Below, one piece after another: positions 44,232-52,758 of a stretch of 64,000 nucleotides of DNA (the stretch's first letter is position 1; every line of letters starts with the position of its first letter). The notes under the pieces are model-generated. The model worked only from the letters and a program-made list of their open reading frames with translations, made no database searches and was not told the DNA's origin. The stretch spans positions 62,001 through 126,000 of the forward strand of contig CAZHLJ010000004.1 of assembly GCA_964533215.1 (NCBI GenBank), read 5' to 3'. The position numbers and the translations under genes were made by a program. The stretch is from Bact-08 sp964533215. GTDB lineage: Bacteria > Bacteroidota > Bacteroidia > Bacteroidales > UBA932.

Positions 44232-46685
44232 ATGAAAACAAACTACAATACAAACTCAGTTTGTAGGGTTTTGATGCTTTGCATTCCCCTACTATTACAG
44301 GTAAGCGTTTCTGCTTACGCTATTAAATTCCCGGCAAAAGGGATATTTTCAACTATCAACAAAAAAAGAGTTCCTGAGAAGGACAGCCTTGGGATTTATC
44401 TAAAAGAGATAACCGTATCGGCATCCTTTGTAAATGAACGTTCATCGCCCATCAGGCTTAAGACCGTCAGCCACAAGGAGATTGAACGGAAAGCCATTGG
44501 CATGACTTATCCGGAGCTGCTTAAGGATATTCCTGGAGTATATTCTACGAGCGAATCAGGCAGCTATGGAGACGCAAAGATTAACATCCGAGGGTTTAAG
44601 CAGGAGAATATATCAGTACTGCTAAACGGAATCCCTATTTCCGGGCTGGTGACTGGCAATATGTTCTGGAACAACTGGCTGGGACTCGCAGATGCCACTT
44701 ATTCAATCCAGGTACAGAAGGGTATAGGAGCATCCATGCTATCAGATAACTCTGTAGGAGGCACTGTTAACATTATTACAAATACAACCAACCAACAGCC
44801 ATCCCTCTCAACTGGATTTTTTCTTACTGACTACGGACAGAGAAAAAGCTTCATAAATCTTAATTCAGGACAGAACAAGAAGGGATGGGCAATGTCACTT
44901 ATGGCATCGTACGCATGGGGAAATGGATATGTTGAATGTTCCGATATCAATTCTTGGGCATATTTGCTCAATGTCAGCAAGAAATTCAATAGCCGCCATA
45001 GTCTCCTGTTTACGGCACTAGGCTCCCCTGAAGTCCACCAACAAAGATCTGTCAGGCTGAGTTCTGCTGAAATTGAGAAATACGGCCTTAAATACAGCAA
45101 AAACTGGGGTTACCTTGATGGCAAGGCCAGGAATCTGAGCGAAAATTTCTATCATAAACCTTATATCACACTAAACCATTTTTATACACCAAGCGAAAAT
45201 TTCAGCATTACCAACACTCTCTACCTATCTGTGGGTAATGGCGGTGGAAAGTGGTCGGAGAGCAAAGGAAAACGAATCATCGACTTTCAGAAAGAGGGAC
45301 ATATCGACTGGGATGCTGTAGTGGCAGCTAATGAAGCCATTCCAAATGACCCAAATTACAGCAAGGAGGGCTCATCAAAGAACATAATAAGCGACTATCT
45401 TGCAGGACACACCCAGACAGGATTTAAAAGTAACCTGAGCTATCAGACTGCAACCGGTATAAACATCCAGGGTGGACTCCATTACCAGTATTACGCCACA
45501 TGGGAAAAAGAGAAGATTACAGACCTGCTGGGAGGCGATTACTGGTACGAAGACTACGCAGGCAAGTCTCTTGCAGGTGTGGCCGGCAGAAATCCAATTA
45601 AAAAGGTTGGGGATTACATACGCACAAATAACGGCAAGACTATTAATCATGTTACAACATATCTGACAGGGAATTACAAGGACAACCGCTGGGATCTTCG
45701 ACTAGGTGCATCGATTATGTATAACAACTACAAGAGGTGGGACAAATACAACTACACAGACAATCCCTTCAGTCTTGCCAGATCCGTGAACAGCCCTGCA
45801 GCATCAGCTCTTGGGTACAGCATTAAAGGAGGTGCGCTTTTCAGGATTACCAGAAATAATTCAGTCTATTTTAACGCAGCATCTTACAGCCGCCTTCCAT
45901 ATTCCGATGTTTTCTTCTCAAATGGCACTAATGTAATAACATCCAATGTAAAGAATGAGAAAAACCTTCTTGCAGAACTGGGCTACAGATATATTCACAA
46001 TAAAGGCACTGTTGAGTTGACAACATACTATGCCTATTGGAAAAACAAGACAGTCATGTCCGACCCTTACAAACAGCAGGACAATAGCACATATCTATAT
46101 ATGATTCAGGGACTTGATGCAATACACTATGGAATGGAGCTTAATGCAGACTATCGGGTTAAAGAGTGGTTAAACATAAATGCATATGCATCATTGGGAA
46201 ACTGGAGATGGAAAAATGATGTCTCGGCAAACATCTACGACCCCTACTCAGGAGTTATTGTAGACAATATAAATGTATACAGCAATAACCTGCATGTTGG
46301 AGACGCTCCTCAGACCCAATTATCCATTTTAGCAGAAGTCACCATTGCAAAAGGTGTCCTTTTAAATGCCGACTGGAAATACAACAGTCGCCTATACGCT
46401 GATTTTGATCCAACCTACAGGACCAACCCTGATGACAGGGCAGAATCATACAGACTTCCTGATTATAACTTGATAAATGCAGGGATCAGTTGGAAAAAGG
46501 AATGGGGTTTTTCAGTAAGCAATCACAGAAAGCTATCTACAACAGTATTCCTTAATGTCAACAATCTCCTGGATGAACAATATATTGAAAGAGGAAAGGA
46601 TGGCACCGACCACACTTTAAGTAGCTTCCGTGGTTACTGGGGATTTGGCATCAATGGTAATATGGGATTGAGAATAGATCTATAG
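44232..46685 (+). CDS. FMN-riboswitch-controlled TonB-dependent receptor (candidate flavin importer)
   Basis: An 817-residue outer-membrane receptor. A signal peptide (VLMLCIPLLLQVSVSAYA) is followed by a TonB-box-like LKEITVSASFV at about 52-62. The plug domain includes LLKDIPGVYSTSESGSYGDAKINIRG and SMLSDNSVGGTVNIIT. The barrel carries FLNVNNLLDEQYIERG and ends FGINGNMGLRIDL. There is no SusD partner and no carboxypeptidase-like domain, so it is not a SusC. It is the only gene behind an FMN riboswitch, which in all well-studied cases controls riboflavin synthesis or uptake; import of riboflavin or another flavin across the outer membrane is therefore inferred. The inner-membrane step is not encoded here. 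Confidence 0.9.
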   Translation: MKTNYNTNSVCRVLMLCIPLLLQVSVSAYAIKFPAKGIFSTINKKRVPEKDSLGIYLKEITVSASFVNERSSPIRLKTVSHKEIERKAIGMTYPELLKDIPGVYSTSESGSYGDAKINIRGFKQENISVLLNGIPISGLVTGNMFWNNWLGLADATYSIQVQKGIGASMLSDNSVGGTVNIITNTTNQQPSLSTGFFLTDYGQRKSFINLNSGQNKKGWAMSLMASYAWGNGYVECSDINSWAYLLNVSKKFNSRHSLLFTALGSPEVHQQRSVRLSSAEIEKYGLKYSKNWGYLDGKARNLSENFYHKPYITLNHFYTPSENFSITNTLYLSVGNGGGKWSESKGKRIIDFQKEGHIDWDAVVAANEAIPNDPNYSKEGSSKNIISDYLAGHTQTGFKSNLSYQTATGINIQGGLHYQYYATWEKEKITDLLGGDYWYEDYAGKSLAGVAGRNPIKKVGDYIRTNNGKTINHVTTYLTGNYKDNRWDLRLGASIMYNNYKRWDKYNYTDNPFSLARSVNSPAASALGYSIKGGALFRITRNNSVYFNAASYSRLPYSDVFFSNGTNVITSNVKNEKNLLAELGYRYIHNKGTVELTTYYAYWKNKTVMSDPYKQQDNSTYLYMIQGLDAIHYGMELNADYRVKEWLNINAYASLGNWRWKNDVSANIYDPYSGVIVDNINVYSNNLHVGDAPQTQLSILAEVTIAKGVLLNADWKYNSRLYADFDPTYRTNPDDRAESYRLPDYNLINAGISWKKEWGFSVSNHRKLSTTVFLNVNNLLDEQYIERGKDGTDHTLSSFRGYWGFGINGNMGLRIDL

Positions 46686-46720
46686 ATCAAGAATATAAAA
46701 TAACCGCTACCCCCCAACCT

Positions 46721-46754
46721 GGCCGCTGCAGTTTATACAAAAAACGCAGTGGCC
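46721..46754. terminator. bidirectional terminator between the receptor and kdtA
   Basis: GGCCGCTGC-A-GTTT pairs with AAAC-GCAGTGGCC through one G-T pair and a bulged A, around a short loop. It lies 35 bases past the receptor stop codon and reaches the kdtA stop codon, so it likely serves both convergent genes. Confidence 0.65.
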
Positions 46755-48007
46755 TATTTGCTCTTCAATAGAAGGTGTTCTGTGACACATTCGGTGGCAC
46801 CGACATTGTTTTGTATATACTCCTTACAGATAGAGCCACATTTGTTACGCATGACATAGTCAAGCAGGAATTGCTTGGTCTGAAGATCCATTTCCCTTAT
46901 TTTGGTAACGGACTTGGCCCCACCTAAACGCACCAAATCCACTGCCTCTCTGAATCTCTTATACTTAGGCCCAAACATTACGGGTATTCCGTATGTTGCT
47001 GCCTCAAGCGTATTATGGATACCTGTTCCGAACCCGCCACCTATATAAGCAAAAGATCCATATTTATAAGTCGAAGACAATATCCCGATTGTATCAATTA
47101 TAAGAATTCTTGCCTCCTTCAACTTTGCAGTGAGTGCGGCATCAATCTCACTATCCATTATCTGACTGTATTTAATTACCCTGTAGCTGGAAAACGCAGC
47201 GCAGATTTTGTCAATGTGTCTCTTGTGAACTTCGTGAGGGGCAATGATAAGTTTGTTGAACGGTAAGTTTCCGAAAATCGCAGAAATCATATCCTCATCA
47301 GCAGGCCAGGTACTCCCGGCAACCCAGCAAGGAAAACCCTCAGCAAAAATACGTATCCTGTCCAGTTGGACATTTGCCTGAGTTACCTGAGATACTCTGT
47401 CAAAACGGGTATCTCCGCTTACCGTAACACAGTTTATGCCGATTTTTTTCAACAGCTCTGCAGATGCCTCATCCTGAACAAAAATATGGGTGAAGGTTTT
47501 GAGCATGCTCCTGAAGATACCACCGTACCATTTGAAAAACCTTTGATTTGGCAGAAAAATAGCTGAAGCAACATATGTTGGGATACCTCTTCTCTTAAGT
47601 TCAAACAAATAGTTGAACCAATACTCATACTTGATGAAAATTGCCATGCTCGGGTTGACGGCATCAATGAAGTTCACGGCATTTCTCTTGATATCCATAG
47701 GCAAGTAAAAAACCCAGTCTGCCAAAGGATAATTTTTTCTTAACTCATAACCCGAAGGTGAGAAGAAGGTCAGCAATATTTTATGAGAGGGGTTATGCTT
47801 CCGGTAGGATTCTATAACAGGTCTACCCTGTTCGAACTCTCCAACCGATGCGCAGTGGAACCAGACTATAGGATCATCTGATTTGACCTGCTGCCGTATT
47901 TTCTCCAGAAGACCTTTTCTCCCATTATAGAACAAAGAGGCTTTCTTATTAAAAAGCCCCGCAATACAAGTCATTGTATAATACAATCTTAGTGCAATAT
48001 GATACAA
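46754..48007 (-). CDS. waaA: 3-deoxy-D-manno-octulosonic acid (Kdo) transferase
   Basis: A GT30 glycosyltransferase that adds Kdo to lipid A on the inner face of the inner membrane. Motifs: WFHCASVGEFEQGRPVI with the catalytic Glu, ILLTFFSPSGYEL, FIKYEYWFNYL, VAGSTWPADED, and GGGFGTGIHNTLEAATYGIPVMFGP. The only upstream ATG (48118) would overlap the divergent mlaE-like gene, and the family start is normally MLYxxxLxLYY. I therefore favour the TTG at 48007 (LYHIALRLYY), about 417 residues; a TTG at 48016 is also possible. Start position is the uncertain part; identity is firm. Confidence 0.9.
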   Translation of the reverse strand: MYHIALRLYYTMTCIAGLFNKKASLFYNGRKGLLEKIRQQVKSDDPIVWFHCASVGEFEQGRPVIESYRKHNPSHKILLTFFSPSGYELRKNYPLADWVFYLPMDIKRNAVNFIDAVNPSMAIFIKYEYWFNYLFELKRRGIPTYVASAIFLPNQRFFKWYGGIFRSMLKTFTHIFVQDEASAELLKKIGINCVTVSGDTRFDRVSQVTQANVQLDRIRIFAEGFPCWVAGSTWPADEDMISAIFGNLPFNKLIIAPHEVHKRHIDKICAAFSSYRVIKYSQIMDSEIDAALTAKLKEARILIIDTIGILSSTYKYGSFAYIGGGFGTGIHNTLEAATYGIPVMFGPKYKRFREAVDLVRLGGAKSVTKIREMDLQTKQFLLDYVMRNKCGSICKEYIQNNVGATECVTEHLLLKSK

Positions 48008-48080
48008 AATATCCAATCCCTTTATTAAATTTGTCGCGAATATAGTCAAAAATGGGATATAAAAATTCGCGATAAATAGG

Positions 48081-48088
48081 TATTTTTG
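48081..48088 (+). promoter_or_regulatory. promoter -7 box for the MlaE/MlaF-like operon
   Basis: TATTTTTG fits TAnnTTTG and lies 17 bases before the permease ATG. A -33 TTG at the usual distance is not evident. Confidence 0.45.
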
Positions 48089-48105
48089 CACAGAATCAAT
48101 AATTA

Positions 48106-48849
48106 ATGAGAAATTCACTAGAACTTATAGGCAGATACTTCCTCCTTATGAAGGTTGTCTTCAGCAAACCCGACAAATGGAAGATATTCTGGAAACAGTT
48201 TTTTATAGATGCCGAGAAATTGGTTCTGGACTCAATTCCAATAATTGCAGTAATTTCCCTGTTTATTGGAGCCGTCATTGTAATCCAGACCGCATATAAC
48301 ATAGAGAGCCCATTTATTCCAAAAATGTATGTAGGATATATGGCCAGAGAGAGCCTCGTACTTGAGTTCTGCTCAACAATGGTAGCTCTTATACTAGCAG
48401 GTAAGGTTGGTTCCAACGTCTCTTCTGAGATCGGGAGTATGCGCATAAGCGAACAGATTGATGCAATGGAAATGATGGGAATAAATTCAGCGAACTATCT
48501 CATCCTTCCAAAAATTGCAGCCTCAACCGTTTTCAATCCATTGCTCATGCTTATGAGCTTCATGTTAGGACTCGTGGGAGGAGCTGCCATAATAATATTC
48601 ACAGGTGTGATAAACCTTAGCCAGTATCAAGAGGGAATCCAGTATGCCTTCAGGTCTTACTATATTTACTACAGCATGACTAAAATGGCAGCCTTCAGCT
48701 TTGTTATAACAAGTGTTTCATCTTTCTATGGTTATTACGCATCAGGAGGTTCATTAGGAGTCGGCAAGGCAAGTACTAAAGCCATAGTTGTCAGCAGTGT
48801 CATGATACTAGTTGTCAATCTGGTAATAACACAACTGATGCTCAACTAA
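48106..48849 (+). CDS. MlaE/YrbE-type ABC transporter permease
   Basis: A 247-residue inner-membrane permease of the MlaE family, part of systems that move phospholipids or sterol-like lipids between membranes. Visible landmarks: the amphipathic N-terminus, LDSIPIIAVISLFIGAVIVIQTAY, the conserved loop VLEFCSTMVALILAGKVGSNVSSEIGSMRISEQIDAMEMMGI, and a C-terminal VVSSVMILVVNLVITQLML helix. The ATPase gene follows after 20 bases. No MCE-domain (MlaD) gene follows, which is the usual third member. Confidence 0.93.
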   Translation: MRNSLELIGRYFLLMKVVFSKPDKWKIFWKQFFIDAEKLVLDSIPIIAVISLFIGAVIVIQTAYNIESPFIPKMYVGYMARESLVLEFCSTMVALILAGKVGSNVSSEIGSMRISEQIDAMEMMGINSANYLILPKIAASTVFNPLLMLMSFMLGLVGGAAIIIFTGVINLSQYQEGIQYAFRSYYIYYSMTKMAAFSFVITSVSSFYGYYASGGSLGVGKASTKAIVVSSVMILVVNLVITQLMLN

Positions 48850-48869
48850 TCCAACAAAAGCAAAACAAG

Positions 48870-49628
48870 ATGATCCGTGTAGAAAAACTGAATAAATATT
48901 TTGGAGACAATCATGTTCTGAAGGATATATCCATCAGCTACAAACCGGGAGAGTGCTCTCTTATTATAGGAGCAAGCGGCTCAGGCAAGACTGTACTGCT
49001 AAAATCCCTGGTTGGCCTTCATCAGCCTGACAGTGGAGAAGTGTGGTACGAAAATATCCTATTTAATAAGCTTAACTTCAAAGACAAGAAAAATATCCGC
49101 AAAGAGATTGGTATGCTTTTTCAGGGAAGTGCCCTTTTCGATTTTGCTACAGTAGAGGAGAATGTAAGGTTTCCAATGGATTTTTTCACCGACTGGAGCA
49201 AGGAGCAGAAACTGGAAAGAGTGAACTTCTGTCTGGATAGAGTGAACCTTCAAAACGTAAACAAATTATTACCAAACGAGTTGAGTGGAGGGATGCAGAA
49301 GAGGGTTGGAATAGCCAGGGCTATTGCCCTCAACCCTAAATATCTATTCTGCGATGAGCCCAACTCCGGTCTTGATCCGCATACATCCATACTCATAGAC
49401 CAGCTTATATCCGAGATAACAAAGGAGTACAACATTACCACAATCATCAACACCCATGACATGAACTCAGTAATGGAGATTGGCGACAGGGTTGGCTTTA
49501 TATACAAAGGAAAGCTAGTATGGGAGGGGGATAAGAACAACATTCTCACATCAGACCATAAGGAGTTGAACGAATTTGTTTTCGCATCAAACATGGCAAA
49601 GAAAATGAGAGAAATGATGGGCCGGTAA
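48870..49628 (+). CDS. MlaF-type ABC transporter ATP-binding protein
   Basis: A 252-residue ATPase. Walker A is GASGSGKT, the signature is LSGGMQKRVGIARAIAL, Walker B is YLFCDEPNSGLDP and the switch His is in NTHDMNSV. The asparagine in the D-loop region (DEPNSGLD) and the YENILFNKLN insert are typical of the MlaF branch. Pairs with the permease just upstream. Convergent with the cyclophilin gene, 20 bases away. Confidence 0.93.
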   Translation: MIRVEKLNKYFGDNHVLKDISISYKPGECSLIIGASGSGKTVLLKSLVGLHQPDSGEVWYENILFNKLNFKDKKNIRKEIGMLFQGSALFDFATVEENVRFPMDFFTDWSKEQKLERVNFCLDRVNLQNVNKLLPNELSGGMQKRVGIARAIALNPKYLFCDEPNSGLDPHTSILIDQLISEITKEYNITTIINTHDMNSVMEIGDRVGFIYKGKLVWEGDKNNILTSDHKELNEFVFASNMAKKMREMMGR

Positions 49629-49648
49629 TCCTGTAATATTATTGGCGA

Positions 49649-50371
49649 CTATTTTGTCTTTACAGAAGAATCCGCAGGAGTGGCCGGAGTCTTTGGTGTT
49701 GACGGGGGAGTCTTTACTGGGCTTATCCTCATTATCCTCACCTCTGTAAGTGGTAAGTCTCTCATATTTACGGAAGAGGCGGCAATCATGTCAATCACCT
49801 CCAATCCTGTAACAGTCTCTCCAAAAACCGTATACTCTCCGTTAAGATGAGAGCAGTTTGCAGCATCCTGCACAATATAGAACTGAGATCCCGAAGACTC
49901 CATTTTCGGATTTGCCTTGTTGCCTATACGGGCAGCAGCAAGAGCTCCTTTTTTATGCTTGAACTGAGGCAATATCTCAGCAGGAATAGTATACCCAGGT
50001 CCACCAGTACCGTATCTTGCAACATTCGCAGTATCTTTTGTGAGAGGATCCCCGGTCTGTATCATAAACCCGTTGATAACCCTGTGAAAAAGAATGCTGT
50101 CGTAATATCCTGCAGCAACCAGTTTGACGAAATTATCCCTGTGAAGCGGGGTCTCCTTGTAGAGCTTGATTCTTATGATACCAAATGTTGTCACGATATC
50201 AAATACAGGTTCTTCCGGAAGATCTGCCGGATTAAATGCCATTGTTGTGTCCATCTTAACTATGTTGTCTTGTTTTTGTTGTTCCACCTGTGGCCCTGCA
50301 TTCTTGTTTCCCCTACATGAATACACAGTCAATAATGTGATTACCAACAGTTTAAAAAAATTTGTTTTCAA
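49649..50371 (-). CDS. cyclophilin-type peptidyl-prolyl isomerase lipoprotein
   Basis: A 240-residue lipoprotein (lipobox VYSCRG). The cyclophilin domain spans about residues 55-215: FGIIRIKLYKETPLHRDNFVKLV, DSILFHRVINGFMIQTGDP with the catalytic Arg, GSQFYIVQD and YTVFGETVTGLEVID. A Pro/Thr-rich tail (KTPPSTPKTPATPADSS) ends the protein. It acts as a periplasmic folding catalyst for outer-membrane or secreted proteins. Its promoter is interleaved with that of the divergent patatin gene. Confidence 0.94.
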   Translation of the reverse strand: MKTNFFKLLVITLLTVYSCRGNKNAGPQVEQQKQDNIVKMDTTMAFNPADLPEEPVFDIVTTFGIIRIKLYKETPLHRDNFVKLVAAGYYDSILFHRVINGFMIQTGDPLTKDTANVARYGTGGPGYTIPAEILPQFKHKKGALAAARIGNKANPKMESSGSQFYIVQDAANCSHLNGEYTVFGETVTGLEVIDMIAASSVNMRDLPLTEVRIMRISPVKTPPSTPKTPATPADSSVKTK

Positions 50372-50401
50372 AAATGTTAGGTTAGATTCTAAAAAATTTA
50401 A

Positions 50402-50409
50402 TACCTTTG
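50402..50409 (+). promoter_or_regulatory. promoter -7 box for the patatin-like gene
   Basis: TACCTTTG fits TAnnTTTG, 34 bases before the ATG. It lies only nine bases from the divergent cyclophilin -7 box. Confidence 0.5.
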
Positions 50410-50418
50410 TCTAGTCCA

Positions 50419-50450
50419 CAAAAATACCTCAATTACCACGATTATGCAAA
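50419..50450 (-). promoter_or_regulatory. promoter of the cyclophilin gene
   Basis: On the minus strand TTTG (50447-50450), a 20-base spacer and TATTTTTG (50419-50426) form a consensus-type promoter. The -33 box lies within the first codons of the divergent patatin gene, so the two promoters occupy overlapping DNA. Confidence 0.6.
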
Positions 50451-52756
50451 TCAAAAAATTTGTCATTTTCCTATTTTTTATTTTCTCGGCAATAAGCTTA
50501 CAGGCGCAGAGTGTCGGTCTTGTGCTTAGCGGAGGAGGTGCAAAGGGCCTTTCTCATGTAGGCGTAATCAAAGCTCTGGAAGAAAACAATATACCTATTG
50601 ACTACATTGCAGGTACGTCAATGGGCGCAATTGTCGCAGGCCTCTATTCAATCGGGCTCACTACAGATGAGATGCTCTCTCTTTTCCATTCCAAAGAGTT
50701 TGAGTCGTGGTATAATGGACAACAGGAGCAAGGTTTCGCTTCATATCTGTACAGGAGGGAGCCTACAGCTGAAATGTTTGGGGTTACCTTTTCCAAGGAT
50801 AATAACGATAAGCTAACCTTGCATCTCCCTTCCAGCCTGGTCGCCCCTTACCCAATGGATCTTGCAGTTATTCAAATATTCGCATCCCCGGCAGCTGCCG
50901 CACACTATGACTTTGACAAGCTTATGATACCTTTCAGGTGCATAGCATCTGATGCCAGTAAAAAAAAGCCGATAATACTACGTAAAGGAGACCTTGGCTC
51001 AGCAATCAGGGCTTCGATGACCTTTCCTGTATTTTTCAAACCTATAATGATAGACTCCTCTCTTCTGTTTGACGGAGGTCTATACAATAATTTCCCATGG
51101 GATGTGATGATTGACGACTTCAACCCTGACTATATAATAGGCTCAAAGTGTGCAGGTAATTATAACGGGCCTGAATCCGACGACATGCTTTCCCAGATAG
51201 AAAGCATGCTGACTGTCGAGACTGACTATAAAATTCCCGAGGAAAAGGGATTGATAATAGACTCAAAATTCACTGATGTCTCACTTCTTGATTTCGACAG
51301 GGTGGACGAGATTGTCCGGATAGGTTATTTCAATGCAATGAAAGCGATGCCACAGATTAAGGAAAAAATAAAGAGGAAAGAGAGTGAAGACAGTCTGTTG
51401 AAAAAAAGACTTGCATTCAGGACTAAGTGCTTGCCGCTACGGTTTGAAAAGGTTGTAATTCAGGATCGTCTCAAGAACTCAGAAAAATTATTCATTGACA
51501 AGACTTTCCGTGAAAACAGAAACAGATATTTCGATTTTGAACAGCTTAAGAGGGGTTATTACAGGGTTATTGCGAGCGGGAATGTGAAGAATTGTTTCCC
51601 TATTGCAAGAATGACCAGGGATTCTGTCTTTAATGTAATGATGAGGGTATCTGATGCCCCCCCAATGAGAATTGCAATCGGAGGTAATATTTCTTCATCG
51701 TCTCTTAACCAGGGATACATAGGGCTTGAATACCGGAAATTCACGGCACGGCCTTGGAAAGCGGCACTGGATGTCAATCTGGGGCGTTTTTATTCCGGAA
51801 TAAGCACCTACTGGAGGCAAGATTTTTCTATCAGGCCCATGGCCTTTTATGAACTGCAATTCACAACTCACCGTTTTGATTATTTTGGAGGCAGTCAGAC
51901 TAACTTCTTTTCCAACAATGTCCCGGCAAGTACAGTACAAGAGGGGGAGATTTTTGGTACAGCCAGTATTGCAACTCCTGTTAACCTATATACAAATCTG
52001 CTTGCAAAATTCTCTTTAAACTTCGGCAGAAATATATACGAATATTACCACACCGATAAGTTTACGACATACGACAAACCTGATCGGACAAATTTAAGTT
52101 ATATATCTCCGGCAATTTTGATGGAGAGAAACACCACAAATTACAGAATTTATCCTACAGTAGGGAGAATTGACAGAATATCACTGAGATACACACACCT
52201 CTCGGAAGATTACAAACCCGGGAGCACGTCAACAGGTACTGCAAAAATCAATAATTCAATTCACAACAATGTTTCTCTAAGGCTTTTCACTCAATCCTAT
52301 CAACCGATAAATAAAAACCTTACTATTGGCTGGCTTGCGGATATTACAATATCCAACAAGACCGCATTAGGAGACAGAATATCAACTCTCTTGTTCCTGC
52401 CGGTATTTCAACCGAATCCTCACAGCAGGACACTGCTTCTGGAAGAAAACAGGGCAACATCTTATATGGGAATAGCTTTAATGCCAATAATCCGTTTCAC
52501 AAAAAGTATGTCATTCCATCTTACAGGAGCCTATTTTCAGCCCTATAAACAGTTGCTTAATACAACTGATGGAACAACCGTGTTCTCGGAAAAATTCCCT
52601 AGAGGTTCTTTTTCCGCCGATTTTGCTGCAGTATGGCAATCGCCAATCGGACCAGTGACACTTTCTGCATCTTACTATGAGAGATCAAGAATAAAGTGGT
52701 TCCCTCAACTGAACATAGGATTCCTAGTATACAAACCTAAGGCACTTTCAAATTAA
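50444..52756 (+). CDS. patatin-like phospholipase with C-terminal beta-barrel
   Basis: A 770-residue secreted protein (signal peptide to about LQAQS). The patatin domain has the oxyanion loop LSGGGAKGLSHVG, the nucleophile in AGTSMGAIVAG (S59) and the Asp in LFDGGLYNNFP (D210), a complete Ser-Asp dyad. A POTRA-like region follows near 330-400, then a BamA-type surface-antigen barrel (QGYIGLEYRKFTARPWKAALDVNLG; end NIGFLVYKP). The layout is that of PlpD-type type Vd autotransporters. The lipase is therefore either secreted through its own barrel or kept in the periplasm. The flippase gene follows after two bases. Confidence 0.92.
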   Translation: MQIKKFVIFLFFIFSAISLQAQSVGLVLSGGGAKGLSHVGVIKALEENNIPIDYIAGTSMGAIVAGLYSIGLTTDEMLSLFHSKEFESWYNGQQEQGFASYLYRREPTAEMFGVTFSKDNNDKLTLHLPSSLVAPYPMDLAVIQIFASPAAAAHYDFDKLMIPFRCIASDASKKKPIILRKGDLGSAIRASMTFPVFFKPIMIDSSLLFDGGLYNNFPWDVMIDDFNPDYIIGSKCAGNYNGPESDDMLSQIESMLTVETDYKIPEEKGLIIDSKFTDVSLLDFDRVDEIVRIGYFNAMKAMPQIKEKIKRKESEDSLLKKRLAFRTKCLPLRFEKVVIQDRLKNSEKLFIDKTFRENRNRYFDFEQLKRGYYRVIASGNVKNCFPIARMTRDSVFNVMMRVSDAPPMRIAIGGNISSSSLNQGYIGLEYRKFTARPWKAALDVNLGRFYSGISTYWRQDFSIRPMAFYELQFTTHRFDYFGGSQTNFFSNNVPASTVQEGEIFGTASIATPVNLYTNLLAKFSLNFGRNIYEYYHTDKFTTYDKPDRTNLSYISPAILMERNTTNYRIYPTVGRIDRISLRYTHLSEDYKPGSTSTGTAKINNSIHNNVSLRLFTQSYQPINKNLTIGWLADITISNKTALGDRISTLLFLPVFQPNPHSRTLLLEENRATSYMGIALMPIIRFTKSMSFHLTGAYFQPYKQLLNTTDGTTVFSEKFPRGSFSADFAAVWQSPIGPVTLSASYYERSRIKWFPQLNIGFLVYKPKALSN

Positions 52757-52758
52757 AC

